From Paratinospora sagittata (Eukaryota > Streptophyta > Magnoliopsida > Ranunculales > Menispermaceae), in NCBI GenBank assembly GCA_035771175.1, contig CM069595.1, positions 5,560,094-5,624,093 of the forward strand: a stretch of DNA of 64,000 nucleotides, given 5' to 3'. Position numbers and translations under genes: made by a program. The notes beneath the pieces are model-generated. The model was not told where the DNA came from and searched no databases. It saw only the letters and a program-made list of their open reading frames with translations. Each line of letters starts with the position of its first letter. The first letter of the stretch is position 1. Below, in pieces: positions 37,171 to 50,600 of this stretch.

Positions 37171-37192
37171 ATATATATATATATATATATAT
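37168..37192. repeat. (TA)n microsatellite
   Basis: A run of about 12 TA units in intergenic DNA. A similar run lies at 39810-39830. Confidence 0.9.
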
Positions 37193-38286
37193 CCAAAGCG
37201 AGATTATAATTTGATTTGTACGTGCCCGACAATTAAGACCTCTTGATGTGAAAGAGAATTTGCATTAAAAGTGCATTCCAAAATAATAGAACCTCCTGCA
37301 TGAAAAAAACACGGATGTTTTCTCTTCCTAATCCTTACCATCTTTTACTTAATTACCTTGGGATTCAACATAGAATTTCATACATATTCAGAAAAATTAT
37401 ATAATCAAGCATTGAGATCATTAGTTGATATGCTCTCATGTTTGCATAATAATTTATCATTTGAAAAATGGCAATGGGGCTTTCATCACGTGAGGTTTGA
37501 AGAAGAGATGATCTACGAAGCCTTACCTTCATCTATAAAAAAAAGGCATATAGTATGGATGGAAAATGTCCCTGCAGGAGGTCATAGTCCCCAAATGATC
37601 TTGTATGCAATTGATTTTATAACAGTAAAGTCCTATTCTTTTCCAAAAAAAAATTGGTTGTTTCAACACACGTCACAACAGAGTAACCTCAATCATTCAT
37701 CTAAATCCAAACTTTTTACTAATGTTTATAATCTATTATCTAAAATCAAACCATTTTTTTTTCTCATATATCAAATTGAATTTGTATAAAAAAGAATATA
37801 GAAAAAATCAGTAAAAAAAAAGTTGAGAAGAAAGTTGGAAACAACAGGACTATTATTCGAATGTGGGGTTTAAGAGGAGTGATGGGTGGTATCTCTTTTG
37901 GTCATCACAAGGTGAAAAAAAGGAGGTGGAGAAGAGGGACCCAGATTCTTTGCAGGCTTTCACCTCCCATTATATATATATATATATTTGGTCGGTCCAG
38001 CAAAAGAAAAAATGGGAGTGGCAAAGCTTTCATGATTTCAAGGGAATGACTCCAAGAACCCCACTCACAACTCACAACAAACTATGATGGTGCTCTTCTT
38101 CCTCCCCCACTATTTTTCTCTTAATTTTATTAAGTTACAGTTTTGACAGTATATTAACTAAACTTCAAAGGAAAACTTCCAACTTTTTCATCAAACCCCA
38201 ACTAAGATTTCTACAACAATAAAATAATAAAATCTCTATTGATGATGATCTATACGTAGCCATTTGATTTGATAATGGGACCATTT

Positions 38287-38334
38287 GAAAGCAAGAAAGA
38301 AAGAAAGAAAGCAAGAAAGCAAGAAAGAAAGAAA
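38287..38334. repeat. (GAAA/GCAA)n tetranucleotide repeat
   Basis: A run of AAGAAAG units in which several are replaced by AAGCAAG. It is a low-complexity tract in intergenic DNA. Confidence 0.85.
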
Positions 38335-39149
38335 TTGAATAATATAAGTCATGAAGCTATGAAGGACATTGATATTAAAATGTTTAGGTCTGGCTAGGCA
38401 GATAAGCTAGGCAAGACAGACATGTTCATTGGAACTATAAAGAGTGGTGCTTGGTGCAAAAGGAAGATCAGGAATCAGTGTCATAGCTATGACTTCTGAA
38501 TGTGACATCAGACCTTACCAATTCCTTTTTAATTTCCCCCCAAATTATAAGTGTTTGAATTTATTTCCCCATTAGAAAAAAAAAAGAAAAAAAAAAAAGC
38601 CCTTAAATTCTATTCCCAAGACGAGAACAAAAGATATCCATTTTGCATGTTAACCATTGCAGGTACTCCATACCTTTTTTTGTCGTTTTTATAAACAAAC
38701 CAGCTAATATACTATATATTATATACAGCTTAATTTCTTCGTCAATTAATAGCAATATTCTTCATTCATTAAATATTTAAATGCATTAATAAATTAATTA
38801 ATCAATAGTGAGTTGGTTTAGCAGTTATTAAGATAAATAGTTCGAATCGAGACTCATGTCACCCATTAATATATTCGCTAAAGGTTTTAAAAGTATTAGT
38901 AGAAAACCAAAAAATTCTGATACTCGCCGATCACAAAAAAAAAAATAATAATAATAATAACAAATTAATTAGCTCGGCTAATGATTTATAGTCATTAATT
39001 ATTAACATAATCATATAAAAAAAGTAATTCTTTTTTATCTATAACACATAATAATTAAAGTCATCAATTTAAATTCAATTTTATTACAAAAGATTTTGAA
39101 AACCCTAATTTGATTTTTGTGATAATTTCATTAGGACACCTCCCATAGC

Positions 39150-39680
39150 CCTTTGACCAACCAGCCAATAGTTCTTGATATAGAGTTGATGGGTACAGGC
39201 AGGCCTTTTGCTGTACCACCTTATGTGGGTCCCACACCCGCCGCGTGTCAAAACCAGGACCGGCGCGCTTCTTCCGTTGGCCTTAACAAATACGCCGGCC
39301 TTATGCTTTCTTTCGTGCGGGTCCCTCTCCAAACGCGCCACGTGGGTCCCTCTCCTTCTCTTTCCTATTTTTTTTTGCCCTTTTTCTTTTTTTTGATTAA
39401 AATGTGTCCCTCGACTTTGAATAGGGGAAAAAAAATATTCAAACGAACTGACGAAGCAGTTAGGTTCGGGTGCGAACCTCGTATTTGAATGTTTTCGAAC
39501 GTTATAGTGTAGCAGAGGGGTTGTGGAATGACGAAAACGCCCTTTTCATGTTTTTGCGGTCTCTCGGTTGTCTGGGTACGCGTCGGAAATGGTCCCTCAT
39601 AACGGTCTACCTTCGTCATCACAAGTAGACTTGCTGTTGCGTTTGCTTGGAGGGCGAAACTCCGTCTCTTTCCCATCACC
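39150..39680. promoter_or_regulatory. GC-rich island with G-box and TCP-type motifs, no gene attached
   Basis: Within AT-rich flanks this stretch is clearly GC-richer. It contains the palindrome GTGGGTCCCAC (39225-39235), a TCP-factor site type, and CCACGTGG (39338-39345), a G-box. Reading frames on both strands match no family I know. It could be a distal promoter or the remains of a lost gene. Confidence 0.35.
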
Positions 39681-39809
39681 CTAAAATAACTTAATTTATA
39701 TTAATTTTTTAAAAACATTATTATAAAAAATATAATTATATATGTAATTATATTATTATGTATAGTCCATATAGTGCATAATTCAATAATTATAATAATG
39801 TAGTTACAT

Positions 39810-39830
39810 GTATATATATATATATATATA
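39810..39830. repeat. (TA)n microsatellite
   Basis: About ten TA units in intergenic DNA. Confidence 0.9.
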
Positions 39831-41974
39831 TTATTTCAATTTAACTAATTACTAAGTTTCTTTTTTTTTTAATTATACGAAATCAGTTGCATGAATTTAT
39901 TTTCTTTGACCACTTAAACCCATAATAACATTTTTACCACATCTTAGACTACTCCACTTAGTTCAAAATTGCTAGGAGAGTTTGCTAAAAACTTAAGATA
40001 TAAACTAAGAGTTCTCAAGTAAAACAAATGAATATTTTAGTCAAAAAGCTTAGTCACAATAATCATTTTGAACGAAGAATTTGGTTTGTGAATTTTGTGA
40101 ACTACGCTTCAAAACCAAAGGGCATACATTAATATATATAGCCAGACATTCAAAGCTTAAAATAGATTATGCTAACTTAAATTGCACTTTAATTAACCCA
40201 AATAACACTGGCCCACACAGTGAAATAAAATATTTAATTTAAAGATAATATATATATAAGATCATGAGGGAAACCTAATCCGGAATTGGAGTAACTTAGA
40301 TCACAGGCCATTAATCCCTTTAACAGCTTTATGTGATTCTAAACTGACCCACATTACAGGTTGGTAACCGTCTTTAACAACTCTCTCCCCGTTGATGGAA
40401 AACGATGGATTGCCTACTTTTCCCTGCACCCAGCTGCTTTTTCTCTCAACACATGCATATATCCAAAGTTCAAGTTTCATTAATCCTCACAAAAGTTCTC
40501 CTTAATCTTGAGCTTTAAGACTTCCAATATCCCCCCCAAAACGTCAGACAGTTTGGTTTCTTAGTTATGTTTTTTCTTAAACTTGGGTTTAATTAATTAA
40601 TGATCTTGTGTTCTAAGCAAGAGAGATTAACATGCATGCATGAGCCCAGTTTAGCTCTTTTTTTTTAATTTTTTTTAATAAATATAGGACCAATATATAT
40701 GATTGATTTCAATGAAATTGAAGTCTCCGTAGGCAAGTACAAAGACGAATAATACAAAACTTGAGCGAATACACCATAATTATCAGGACACAGAAAATTT
40801 AAAAATTTAAAAATATAAAAAATGCGTTTAATTAATTAAATTTAAAAATAATTATTTAAGATTTCAGTAAAATCACGACCCGTTTTTAAAAATAATAAAA
40901 AGTCATTTTGTAATTTTTTTGAAATAATGTATCTTTAATTTTTATTTTTTTTTTGAAGATGGGAAATATGTCAAACCACTTAAAGTAGATGCTATTGATC
41001 CATAGATCTCTAAAGGAAGTTGATATTTTACTTAAGGGCACGATAAGTCACTTTGTTCCATTTTGAAATAGGTGGGTGGGCCAATAATATGTAAGAGATG
41101 TATACTTAACTTTGCTCCCATCCCTCCCTCTATACTCTATACATACGATTTGAATTTTAAGAGCAATAAATCAAAATGATAAGCCAATAAACAAATTCAT
41201 GTGGGATATGACATCAATTCTTAACTTTATACGAAGAGGAGGAAGGAAATGGACAAGGTCACTTAAGTCAAGAACAACGGTTTCAAACGTATATATTTAT
41301 TTTTTGAATCCTTTTGAATCTAATATAGAGAGATTTTCCTAATCTATTCAAATTTCCAAAGCTACAGAACTAATATTAATTTACTGCACTATTTTACTTT
41401 AAATGGCATTACGACATCAAAGTAGTTTTTTATTTAAATATAATTAACTTAATATTTTTTTCTCTTAATTACATGAGAGGATTTACCTTATTGCAAGATA
41501 AAACAAATAAACCAACATTAATATAAGGCAAATCATGGAATATTGATCTATTAATAATATTTATAGACTTGACAAGCTTGGTAAGTTGGCTAGAGGCAGC
41601 TTTAAGATACAATAAATGTAATTAAAAAAAAGGGAGCAAAGATAGAATATAATTACAAGAGATTCTATACATTAATTCTGTTATGATTATAAATTGTATT
41701 AAACATGTACAAATTAAATGATGAAAAGGTTTTTATTTTTATTACCATTTAAAAATTGAATGCCTGGGCATTGGCTCGCTAGTTCAGGAAGAAGGCGAAA
41801 GACTTTGACTAAGACAAATGTCTAGAGTTTGATTTCTGAATTATAGAGATTAATTTTCTAGTTTATCCGACTGATGCGTGGTGACTGTGTGTAGGTCTTA
41901 GTGGACTAATCTGACATCAAAGACTTGATTATTTTGAAGATTGATAATTATTTCTCAAGCTTGATTGATAATTA

Positions 41975-42175
41975 AGGCTGCGTTTGGTTAAAGATTGAGA
42001 AATAATTTTTAAAAAATAATTTTTATTTATTTCGTGAAAATGGGCCATATTTAAAATTTTTATTAAAAAAATTATTTAAAGATTTTGTCCGACTAAACAT
42101 CGTACCCTCGTTTTCTTATACTTTCATGTTTTTAAAAATAAAAAATACAATTTAAATCTTATACCAAACAAGCCT
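41975..42175. mobile_element. MITE-like element
   Basis: The ~201-bp AT-rich segment starts AGGCTGCGTTTGGT and ends ACCAAACAAGCCT, forming ~13-bp terminal inverted repeats with two differences. GCTGCGTTTGG ends are typical of plant DNA-transposon MITEs. No convincing target-site duplication is seen, so the superfamily is left open. Confidence 0.55.
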
Positions 42176-44548
42176 AAATGTTTGACAGTGAATGATGTTT
42201 TGTTATTATTTCTAAAAGTTACTCAGTTTGTTGATTGATTAACAAAGTTGTCAAGTCATTATTATTGTAATTAATCTTACTTTAAGGGCACTCTGTAAAT
42301 CAGTTGTTGCTTAAAATATAGGATCCCACCAATTACATATTTCGGAATCCTATGTTGTATGGATAAGATGGAGCGGGCATTTAATAATTAAATCCTTTTT
42401 TTTTTTTTTTTTCTCTCTTCTTTCACCAAGTACAGTTGATTGAACAGTCCAGATGGTAAAAGTGGGGCACCTAGACAGCATGGCCACCCATGCTCCTGCA
42501 AGGCACAATGTCAAGCCTCCCTTTTTCTTCTCCTTTGGATGCTTTTTCAAAACTCGCCACGTGGTAGAGAAAAAGGTATATGACCGTTTGATAGAGTAAG
42601 TCAAACATGTGTTGACTCCATGTCCTTCCAATTATATATACATACAGCATTTTTGAAATATATATATATATTTTTTATTGTTAATTACATTTTTTTTTAA
42701 TCTAACAAAAATATGACTGTTGGTAAAGTAGTTTTCCCATGTGTACTTTGCAGGGGCACTCAGGTGGTTTTCTAGAAATGCCTCTCCGTACTTCATCAAA
42801 TTACCCATATCTCCTCCTTTTGTTTCTTTAATTACTGAGGACAATTAAGTAATTTCAAAACTTATGAATTACTTCTCCGTCAAAAATAAAAATAAAAATA
42901 AATACGCCTTGAGTGGAATTTTGCTTTGATTTTTCTAAACAATTTTTTATTATTATTTATAATTTTATAAATTATTCTATTGTAATTTTTTTTTAACCAA
43001 ATAACTTCATTCATGAATAGAGAGGAGGAGAAACTTCCTCAAAAATAATATTTATGTCATACTTGATTCTCAGTTCTAGGAATTACTTGAACAAAAATGT
43101 CTGACCGTGATCTCAAGAGAAATTCTCAGTCCTCTGTAACTTCTTCGTCTTTTTGTAAGAATGTACTCAAAACTTTTACTTACTATAATAACTGAAATTG
43201 AGTCTGTAAATTTCATTCTTGATTGAGTTGCGGTAAGCTCAACAACAAAAATAGACATAGATCCTTAAAATTTTATAGCACGGACAACAATAATTCTATT
43301 GTAACTCATACATTTGATGATTAGTTTATAAGTTAAACCAATCTTCATTTTGATGTACATGTTTCTTTTGGTATTCTTTATAAAAGAAAATTTCCAGCTA
43401 ATAAAGTGTCTGAGTCTTGATAACTGCATTTATTTGATAAAACATGGAATGTAAAATAATATATTTGCCATAAAGTAAAATAAGTGGAGTAATTTAATTT
43501 TGTTAGTGATTTATAACATTGCAAAAAGACTAAAATGTTTCTCAAAAAATAAAAATAGAAAATTGAGTGTTTCTTATTCAATAAAAATAATAACTTCAAA
43601 ATTTTAAAATAAGATTCATATCATATACTTTGAATTATAGAGATTGAAGTGGTCTCCTTATATTACGACAACAATAATATTGACCTACTTTGAACCCGAT
43701 TGACATATCTACTAAAATTAATGACACGAGTTACAAAAATTTTTCTATTGTTTTATATTCTCGTCCTGTTGTAAAAAATCAATCACTACTTTTCATAGTT
43801 AAATCTTCTCGTTTGTTTTAGTTTTTGTTTTGTAATTTTTGTTCTTTTGTCAATGGCCATTAAGAATTGGGAGATGCACTATGCATCTTTTCGCAGATAC
43901 ATATCGAAATGTTCATTCAACAAACACATAATATAAGATAAAAACATCCTTAAATAAAAAGTAAATAATAACATTATTTTTATTATTTTTTTATATCTTA
44001 ATTCAAATTATTCAACTGTTTCGAAAAAATAAAAAATCAAATATTCAACAAATAACGCTGAATGAAAAAAATAAAGTTTCTTTCGTCATATCAATTGTTT
44101 TTTGAAAAAAACAAAAATACAGAAAGCCGCAAAAATTTAAAATAAGAAGTCAGGTACCGAGTTACCGAAGCAAGAGGTTCGGGACGAGGTTCGGACATGC
44201 GTTTGAGAACGATATTAGAACAATAGAAAGCAGCGATATTGCTTTCATATAACACAGAAAAGGAAGAAAAGAGGGATTTAGTGCAAAAGGAACCAAAATC
44301 GAAAGAACAACACATCACTACAACAACTTCTTCTTCTTCTTTTCTCTGTCTGTTACTTTATCTCAGATTTCTTCTTCGAAACCCTAGAGATTTGGAGCTG
44401 CATTTTGGTTTCTTCTTTCTCCAAGAACCACCTTGTGCAAGCAAGATTTTTAGTTCTTCTTATTTGGAATTATTACTTATTGTGAGAGATTTAAGGTTTT
44501 TGAATTCTGAAAAAAAAAAAAAAACTGAATTAAGATTTTCACCTGAAA

Positions 44549-44578
44549 ATGGAAGCTTTATTAATGAAGGAAATTTAA
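44549..44578 (+). promoter_or_regulatory. short upstream ORF in the kinesin leader
   Basis: ATG GAA GCT TTA TTA ATG AAG GAA ATT TAA lies about 70 bases before the kinesin start codon in another frame. If transcribed it would require leaky scanning or reinitiation. Confidence 0.4.
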
Positions 44579-44646
44579 AAGTTCGAGAGGTTGATTTGGT
44601 GGTGGTTGTGAGAGGGGATTGTGTTGCTGTTGTGGTGTCTTCTGCA

Positions 44647-47600
44647 ATGGCGGAAGGGATCGTGTCTTTTTCGATGGCTTCCGTTGTGGAGGACGTTCTT
44701 CAACAACATGGAACTCGCTTGAGTGATACTGATTTAGCTTCAAGGAAGGCAGAGGAAGCAGGTTGTGTGTGTGATCATCGGATTTTATTTTCATTTCTCT
44801 GCCGATCTTTTTCGTCATTCAAGAAATCTTTCGGTTTAGTTTTTTTTTCATTTGTTGATTATTTAGGAAGCTACAGATATTATTTCTTTTTTTATTTTGG
44901 TGTTTAGTCTTAGTTTGGAACGCGAAATTTATACCAAAAATTCTTGTTTTTTGCACATTCTGAGATTGTTCTAGTTTTGATTGATGATAAAAGATGCAGT
45001 TTTTTGTTTAATCTTTTAAGCGGAAGTCTTAGAAACACTAATCATTTTCTTTTTTCTGATTAAGTTTATTGATACCGGTATTGGTTTTGCCAATGATCTT
45101 ATAATCTCTAGTTTTGCTTGAAAAATGCGTTTATTATTATTATTTTTTTATTAGCATTTTGATAACTTATACTTCAAACCTGATAACATTTTTTCAATGT
45201 TTCGCAGCTTCGAGACGGTATGAAGCAGCTGGATGGCTTAGAAAAATGGTTGGAGTTGTTGGAGCTAAGGATTTGCCGGCAGAGCCTTCCGAGGAAGAAT
45301 TTAGACTTGGGTTGCGAAGTGGAATCATCCTTTGCAATGTTCTCAACAAGATTCAACCAGGGGCTGTGCCGAAGGTGGGGGAGTCGATGATTAACAAAAG
45401 CCCCCCGTCTTTTAGTGTCATTACCTCTGTTTTGTTTTTCTTGTTCGAGTATTTCCCTTAGTTTCTTTATGATGAGCTTTTCAATTTATTTGTTTCAGGT
45501 GGTGGAAAGTCCAGGTGATTCTATTGTTGTTCCTGATGGAGCGGCTTTGTCAGCCTATCAGTACTTTGAGAATGTGAGGAACTTCCATGTTGCTATGCAG
45601 GGGATGGGGTTACCTACCTTTGAAGCATCCGATCTCGAACAGGTATTGGAAAACTAATTTTGATAATTTGTTTTAAGTTTGATAGAAAAACAGTTTAAAA
45701 GCAAAATACAGGGCTTAAACAGAAAGACAAATTGAATTTTATTGTTTCACAATTTGAAAGACACTTGGGAGTTTCCGAAGATCTAGATCAGTGCAATTTT
45801 AAATTTCAGAATTGCGAAACACAAAGATCCAATTTTCTTCCTTAAAAATGCATTTTCAATTTTTATCCCTTTTCATGTCTCATTTTCGAATAAATGAAAT
45901 TGATATCAGATAAATTAGAGGAAGGTTTTTTAAAGGAAGGCAACGAAATTGTGGGCTTTTGCTTAATAATTTTTAATTCTTTCCTTTTCTCTGTAAAATT
46001 CTCAGGGAGGCAAATCTGCTAGGATTGTGAACTGTGTTCTGGCCCTCAAATCATATGGTGAAAGGAAACAGGTCGGGGTAAATGGTTCATCAAAATTTGG
46101 AGGGAATTTGAAACCAAGCAACTCAGGAAAATTTTTCACAAGGAAAAATTTGGAACCTTTCACGAACTCTTTGTCAAGGAACCAGTCCATGAGTGAGAAA
46201 TCCTTTGATGGCGAACAAAACTTAAATGGTGATCTTGCCCATGATCCAGCTGAAACGGTTTGTATGCTTTTGCAATCTTGCATTCAAGTTTTTATCTGCC
46301 ATATTATGTTTAAACAAGTTCAATAACTGTTAAATTCTTCACACTATCCTGGTACAGACTGCATCATTGAGCACACTTGTCCGTGCTGCTTTGTCAGACA
46401 AAAAGCCTGAAGAAGTTCCAACGGTGAGTGCTTTTCTTATTTGTGAAGAGGGCTCGTCTTATTTGCGAAGCAGTTGATTACACTGTGAGAGATTCCACCT
46501 GGAGAGAATGGGGAGTGGAACAGCCTCCTTGTGCACCCTTGTCCTTGATGTCATGCTAATAGATTCATAATTACCTTATCTCCACTGGTTTATTGTACCA
46601 TGATGAGCAAAATTCTCAAATTGGCCAGTTAATTAGTTTTGATTTCATTGATATCCCCAGTGGTAAGGAACAACCTAGCTCCATAAGTTTCCATGCTCTG
46701 CAACAAGGACCCTCCTAATATTTTTCCATATTGGCACTTTCTGATATACATTTAAGCATCCTCGCACACACTATGTCATAGGGGTTTAGGGTTCATAACT
46801 GCCACATGTGGCCATGCATTTGCTACATGTTTTTCATGTGTATAAGCCTTTTCATCCTTTCCCTCACTTTAGTGTTCTCAAGTAATTCATTTATATACTT
46901 GTATTGACAACATATCTCACCTATTATGCTTGTAACAGCTCGTGGAATCCATGCTAAGTAGGGTTATGGAGGAGTTTGAGCGTCGTCTTGCAAGCCACAA
47001 CGAATTGGTAAGCATTACATTGTTGACTCTTGAACATGATAAGCACGGAAAAAAATAACCTACACTATTGACTATTCATTCAAATTTATGGCTCTTAACT
47101 TAATCCATCGTTGTATTACGATGATGGTCTTTGTTAAGACAACGACTAGTGGTCATAGGTTCTACAAATTCTCCTGTTCAATTCTGTTATTGCTTATCAT
47201 TTTCTAATTCAACAGATGAAAACAACTATCAAGGATATGGCTGTATCTGACAGCAATATATCTCTGCCAAAAATGGCTTCCGGTGAAGTGAAGGTATATT
47301 GTTGATTTCTTTGTTTTTTATTTTCCTTTCATTCTTCAGCATGTAATTAAGAGTTAAAATCTGAGACATCTACGGTCTATTTCAAGCGATATTCAGGTAT
47401 GGCATTATTGTAGGCTGTGGATCTTGAAAACAATTATCTAAAATGTGTCTTTTGTTGATATAAAGATGAAAGTAGCAGAGAAAAATCTCACACAAATAAA
47501 GGAAGTGGAGCACTTTCATGGGAACTCTACGCATGACGAGGAATCAAAAAAGAGGATTTTGAGGCAGCAAGTGTTCTTTGATCAACAAACAAGCGATATT

Positions 47601-50600
47601 CAGGTATAGTGGGAAGTTTTATGCTTTTCTTAAAGAGTTTGTAATTCCTTTGCACGTTAGACAAGAATACTGATCTAAAATTCTTAATTTGTTGTAGGAA
47701 TTGAAACATACTCTTCATACTACAAGAGCAGGAATGCAGTTTATGCAAATGAAATACCATGAGGAGTTCTGCAATCTTGGTCAGATTTTGAGAATAATTC
47801 TAGTTGTTTTACTTTAGCTTCTTTACAGCCGGAGTTGTTCCTTACTGTGACAGTCGCATTAACAGGAAAGCACCTGAATGGTCTAGTTCATGCTGCTTCT
47901 GGTTACCATAGAGTTCTTGAGGAGAATCGTAAGCTATACAATCAAGTGCAAGACCTTAAAGGTAATGGTGCAGCTTGCCTGATTATCATATTTATAGGTA
48001 TAATAATATAAATGATGTCTTTAGAGGAATTAATGTCCTTTCTTTTTATCCAATTAGGAAGTATTAGGGTCTATTGTCGAGTGAGACCCTTCTTACATGG
48101 GCAAGCAAACAGATCAAGCTCTGTGGATCATATAGAAGAGGGAAGTATTACAATTGTCACTCCTTCAAAATATGGAAAAGAAGGACGAAGATCTTTCAAT
48201 TTCAACCAAGTATTTGGTCCATCTGCAACGCAAGGTTGCTTACCATGACACATCTTTTTTTGAACTTTTTTTTTGAAATTTTTGTACCAACATCTTTTTA
48301 ATTTCTCCTACTTCATTGCAGAGGAGGTCTTTTCAGATACCCGCCCCCTTATCCGATCTGTTCTTGATGGTTACAATGTTTGTATATTTGCATATGGTCA
48401 GACAGGATCTGGAAAAACATACACAATGGTAAGTCATGCAAAGTTGCAAACAACTGCTTGGCAATGTTTATGATATTGACTCTTTTAATTAGTTTGTATT
48501 TATGTTGCTTGAACAAAGTAAACAATTATCTGATCTTAGGAATTTATATGTAACCACGGAGAATGTTTGTGGTGCCCACATAGTAATTGATTGGTTATTT
48601 GTTTTTTCAATTTTTTTTTTTGTTTCTTTTTAATTCAGACTGGACCTATGGAGCTTACGGATCAAAGCCAGGGTGTTAATTATAGAGCACTAAGCGACTT
48701 GTTTTTTCTGTCTGAACAAAGGAAGGACACTTTTTGTTATGATGTTTCTGTTCAGATGATTGAGATTTACAATGAGCAAGTCAGGGATCTTCTTGTCACT
48801 GATGGTCTTAACAAAAGATATCCTTAATGATGTTTTCTTTATATTTATTTTTTGTTCATCTTTTCTTGACTTATGCCAATTATATTTACGGGGCTCCTTA
48901 ACTCTTAAACACATTAGAAATTCGCAATAGTTCTCAAAGGGGAGGACTTAGTGTACCAGATGCAAACCTCATACAAGTTTCATCAACATCAGATGTAATT
49001 GAACTAATGAACATCGGACAAAGGAATAGAGCAGTCGGTGCTACAGCCCTAAATGATCGTAGCAGTCGCTCTCACAGGTAAAAGTTATTTATACAAGTCT
49101 ATGTTCTTGGGAATTCTTCTCTGTTTAAGTGCTGCTAAGTTTATTTTGAAATTTTTGCAGTTGCTTGACTGTTCATGTTCAAGGAAAAGACTTGACATCT
49201 GGAAATGTTCTTCGCGGTTGCATGCATTTGGTTGATCTAGCAGGGAGTGAGAGGGTTGACAAATCAGAGGTGACTGGAGATAGATTGAAAGAGGCGCAAC
49301 ATATTAACAAATCTCTTTCTGCTCTAGGCGATGTGATTGCTTCGCTTGCTCAAAAGAATGCACATGTTCCTTATAGGAATAGTAAACTCACACAACTGCT
49401 TCAAGATTCCCTTGGTAAAAGTTCAACTAAGATCATGGTCTGTTGAGCACTTATTAATATGCTCTTTTTCTTTCAGTTTTTCTAATTATCTCGCTGGGTC
49501 ATTTTTAATTTTTAGGTGGGCAAGCCAAGACACTTATGTTTGTACATATAAGCCCTGAACTAGATGCTACTGGAGAAACTATTAGTACACTTAAATTTGC
49601 TGAGCGGGTAGCTACAGTTGAGCTTGGGGCTGCCAGGATAAACAAAGATAGTGGTGATGTCAAAGAGCTCAAGGAACAGGTCCTTAAATTCTTCATCGTC
49701 CCCCCCACCTCTCCCTTGTATAAATCATATGGAAGAATGTCTAATTAAATTCTTCTACAAAGCTTTTATATCTAACAATCCTTGAATGCCTTCATTCTTA
49801 TCCAGATTGCTAGTCTTAAGGCTGCATTAGCCAGGAAAGAGGGTGGATCAGAACACCTTCAACATTCCATATCCAAAAGTCCTGAAAGAGGCAGAATAAA
49901 GGCTGGTGGATCATCATTGTTACATGCTAACAGACAAGTCATTGGAGATATGTCAGGTGGCCAAAGTAACCGCCGGCAACCAATGGAAGAAGTAGGAAAT
50001 ATAGAGGTATACTGAATTATTTAGTTTCACTTAACATTACAGAACAGCCTATATGTGGTACTTTGATAACTGAAAGTGTTCAATTAAAAAAAGTCCATCA
50101 GAAGTACCCTTCAATCAAATCTAGCATTATAATGTGGACTTCTTAAAAAATAAGTCGTTTGTGAATCGAAGCTGATTAAATTTTTAATATTGAGTCTACA
50201 CCATCATGAACATGTCATGTCACAATGGATGATGCATGCTGGTTACAACTTTCAAATGGAGCTCAAGTTTCATGAATGCTTGTGACAATTGGAGCTCAAG
50301 TTTAATGCTTTGATTTTGCAGGCCTGGAACAACTCTGCATCAAGGCCAAAGAGGCCAAGTTTTGATCTCCAAGAGTTGTTAATGAACTCACCTCCATGGC
50401 CCCCAGTCAACAGTCCTGGGTTAAGCTTCCAGAAAGAGGACGAGAAAGAAATGGGATCTGGGGAATGGGTTGATAAGGTCATGGTTAACAAACTAGACTC
50501 TGTTAATGTAGATAACCCGCTAAGCCATTGGGAAGGAGAAAACAGGCAATTGCCTGATCTTTTCTACCAGGGATACTCCTTAGATTCTAGAGTCTACCCA

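Larger units (their letters stand above)
34829..44646. other. 9.8 kb intergenic region between NDT1 and the kinesin gene
   Basis: No gene I can support lies here. Contents are the NDT1 3' UTR (to roughly 35.3 kb), a 39-bp palindrome (36486-36524), a repeat shared with 61 kb (37041-37170), microsatellites, a hairpin (38346-38495), a GC-rich island with regulatory motifs (39150-39680), a MITE (41975-42175) and the kinesin leader (from about 44240). The 143-codon frame at 37358-37789 begins with TTG and matches nothing I know. Confidence 0.55.

Noticed and set aside
37358..37789. 143-codon frame in the NDT1-kinesin interval
   Set aside because: It starts with TTG, has the composition of AT-rich noncoding DNA, and shows no domain I recognise or splice partners.
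38800..38900. possible tRNA-derived SINE head (TTGGTTTAGCAGT ... AGTTCGAATCGAG)
   Set aside because: The box-like words are suggestive, but no poly(A), TSD or second copy supports it. The same holds for 41771-41840 and the minus strand near 25510-25570.
39365..39679. 104-codon minus-strand frame in the GC-rich island
   Set aside because: It ends in a lysine run encoded by a poly-T tract and shows no domain.
44561..44818. minus-strand frame over kinesin exon 1
   Set aside because: It is antisense to the coding exon and has no domain features.
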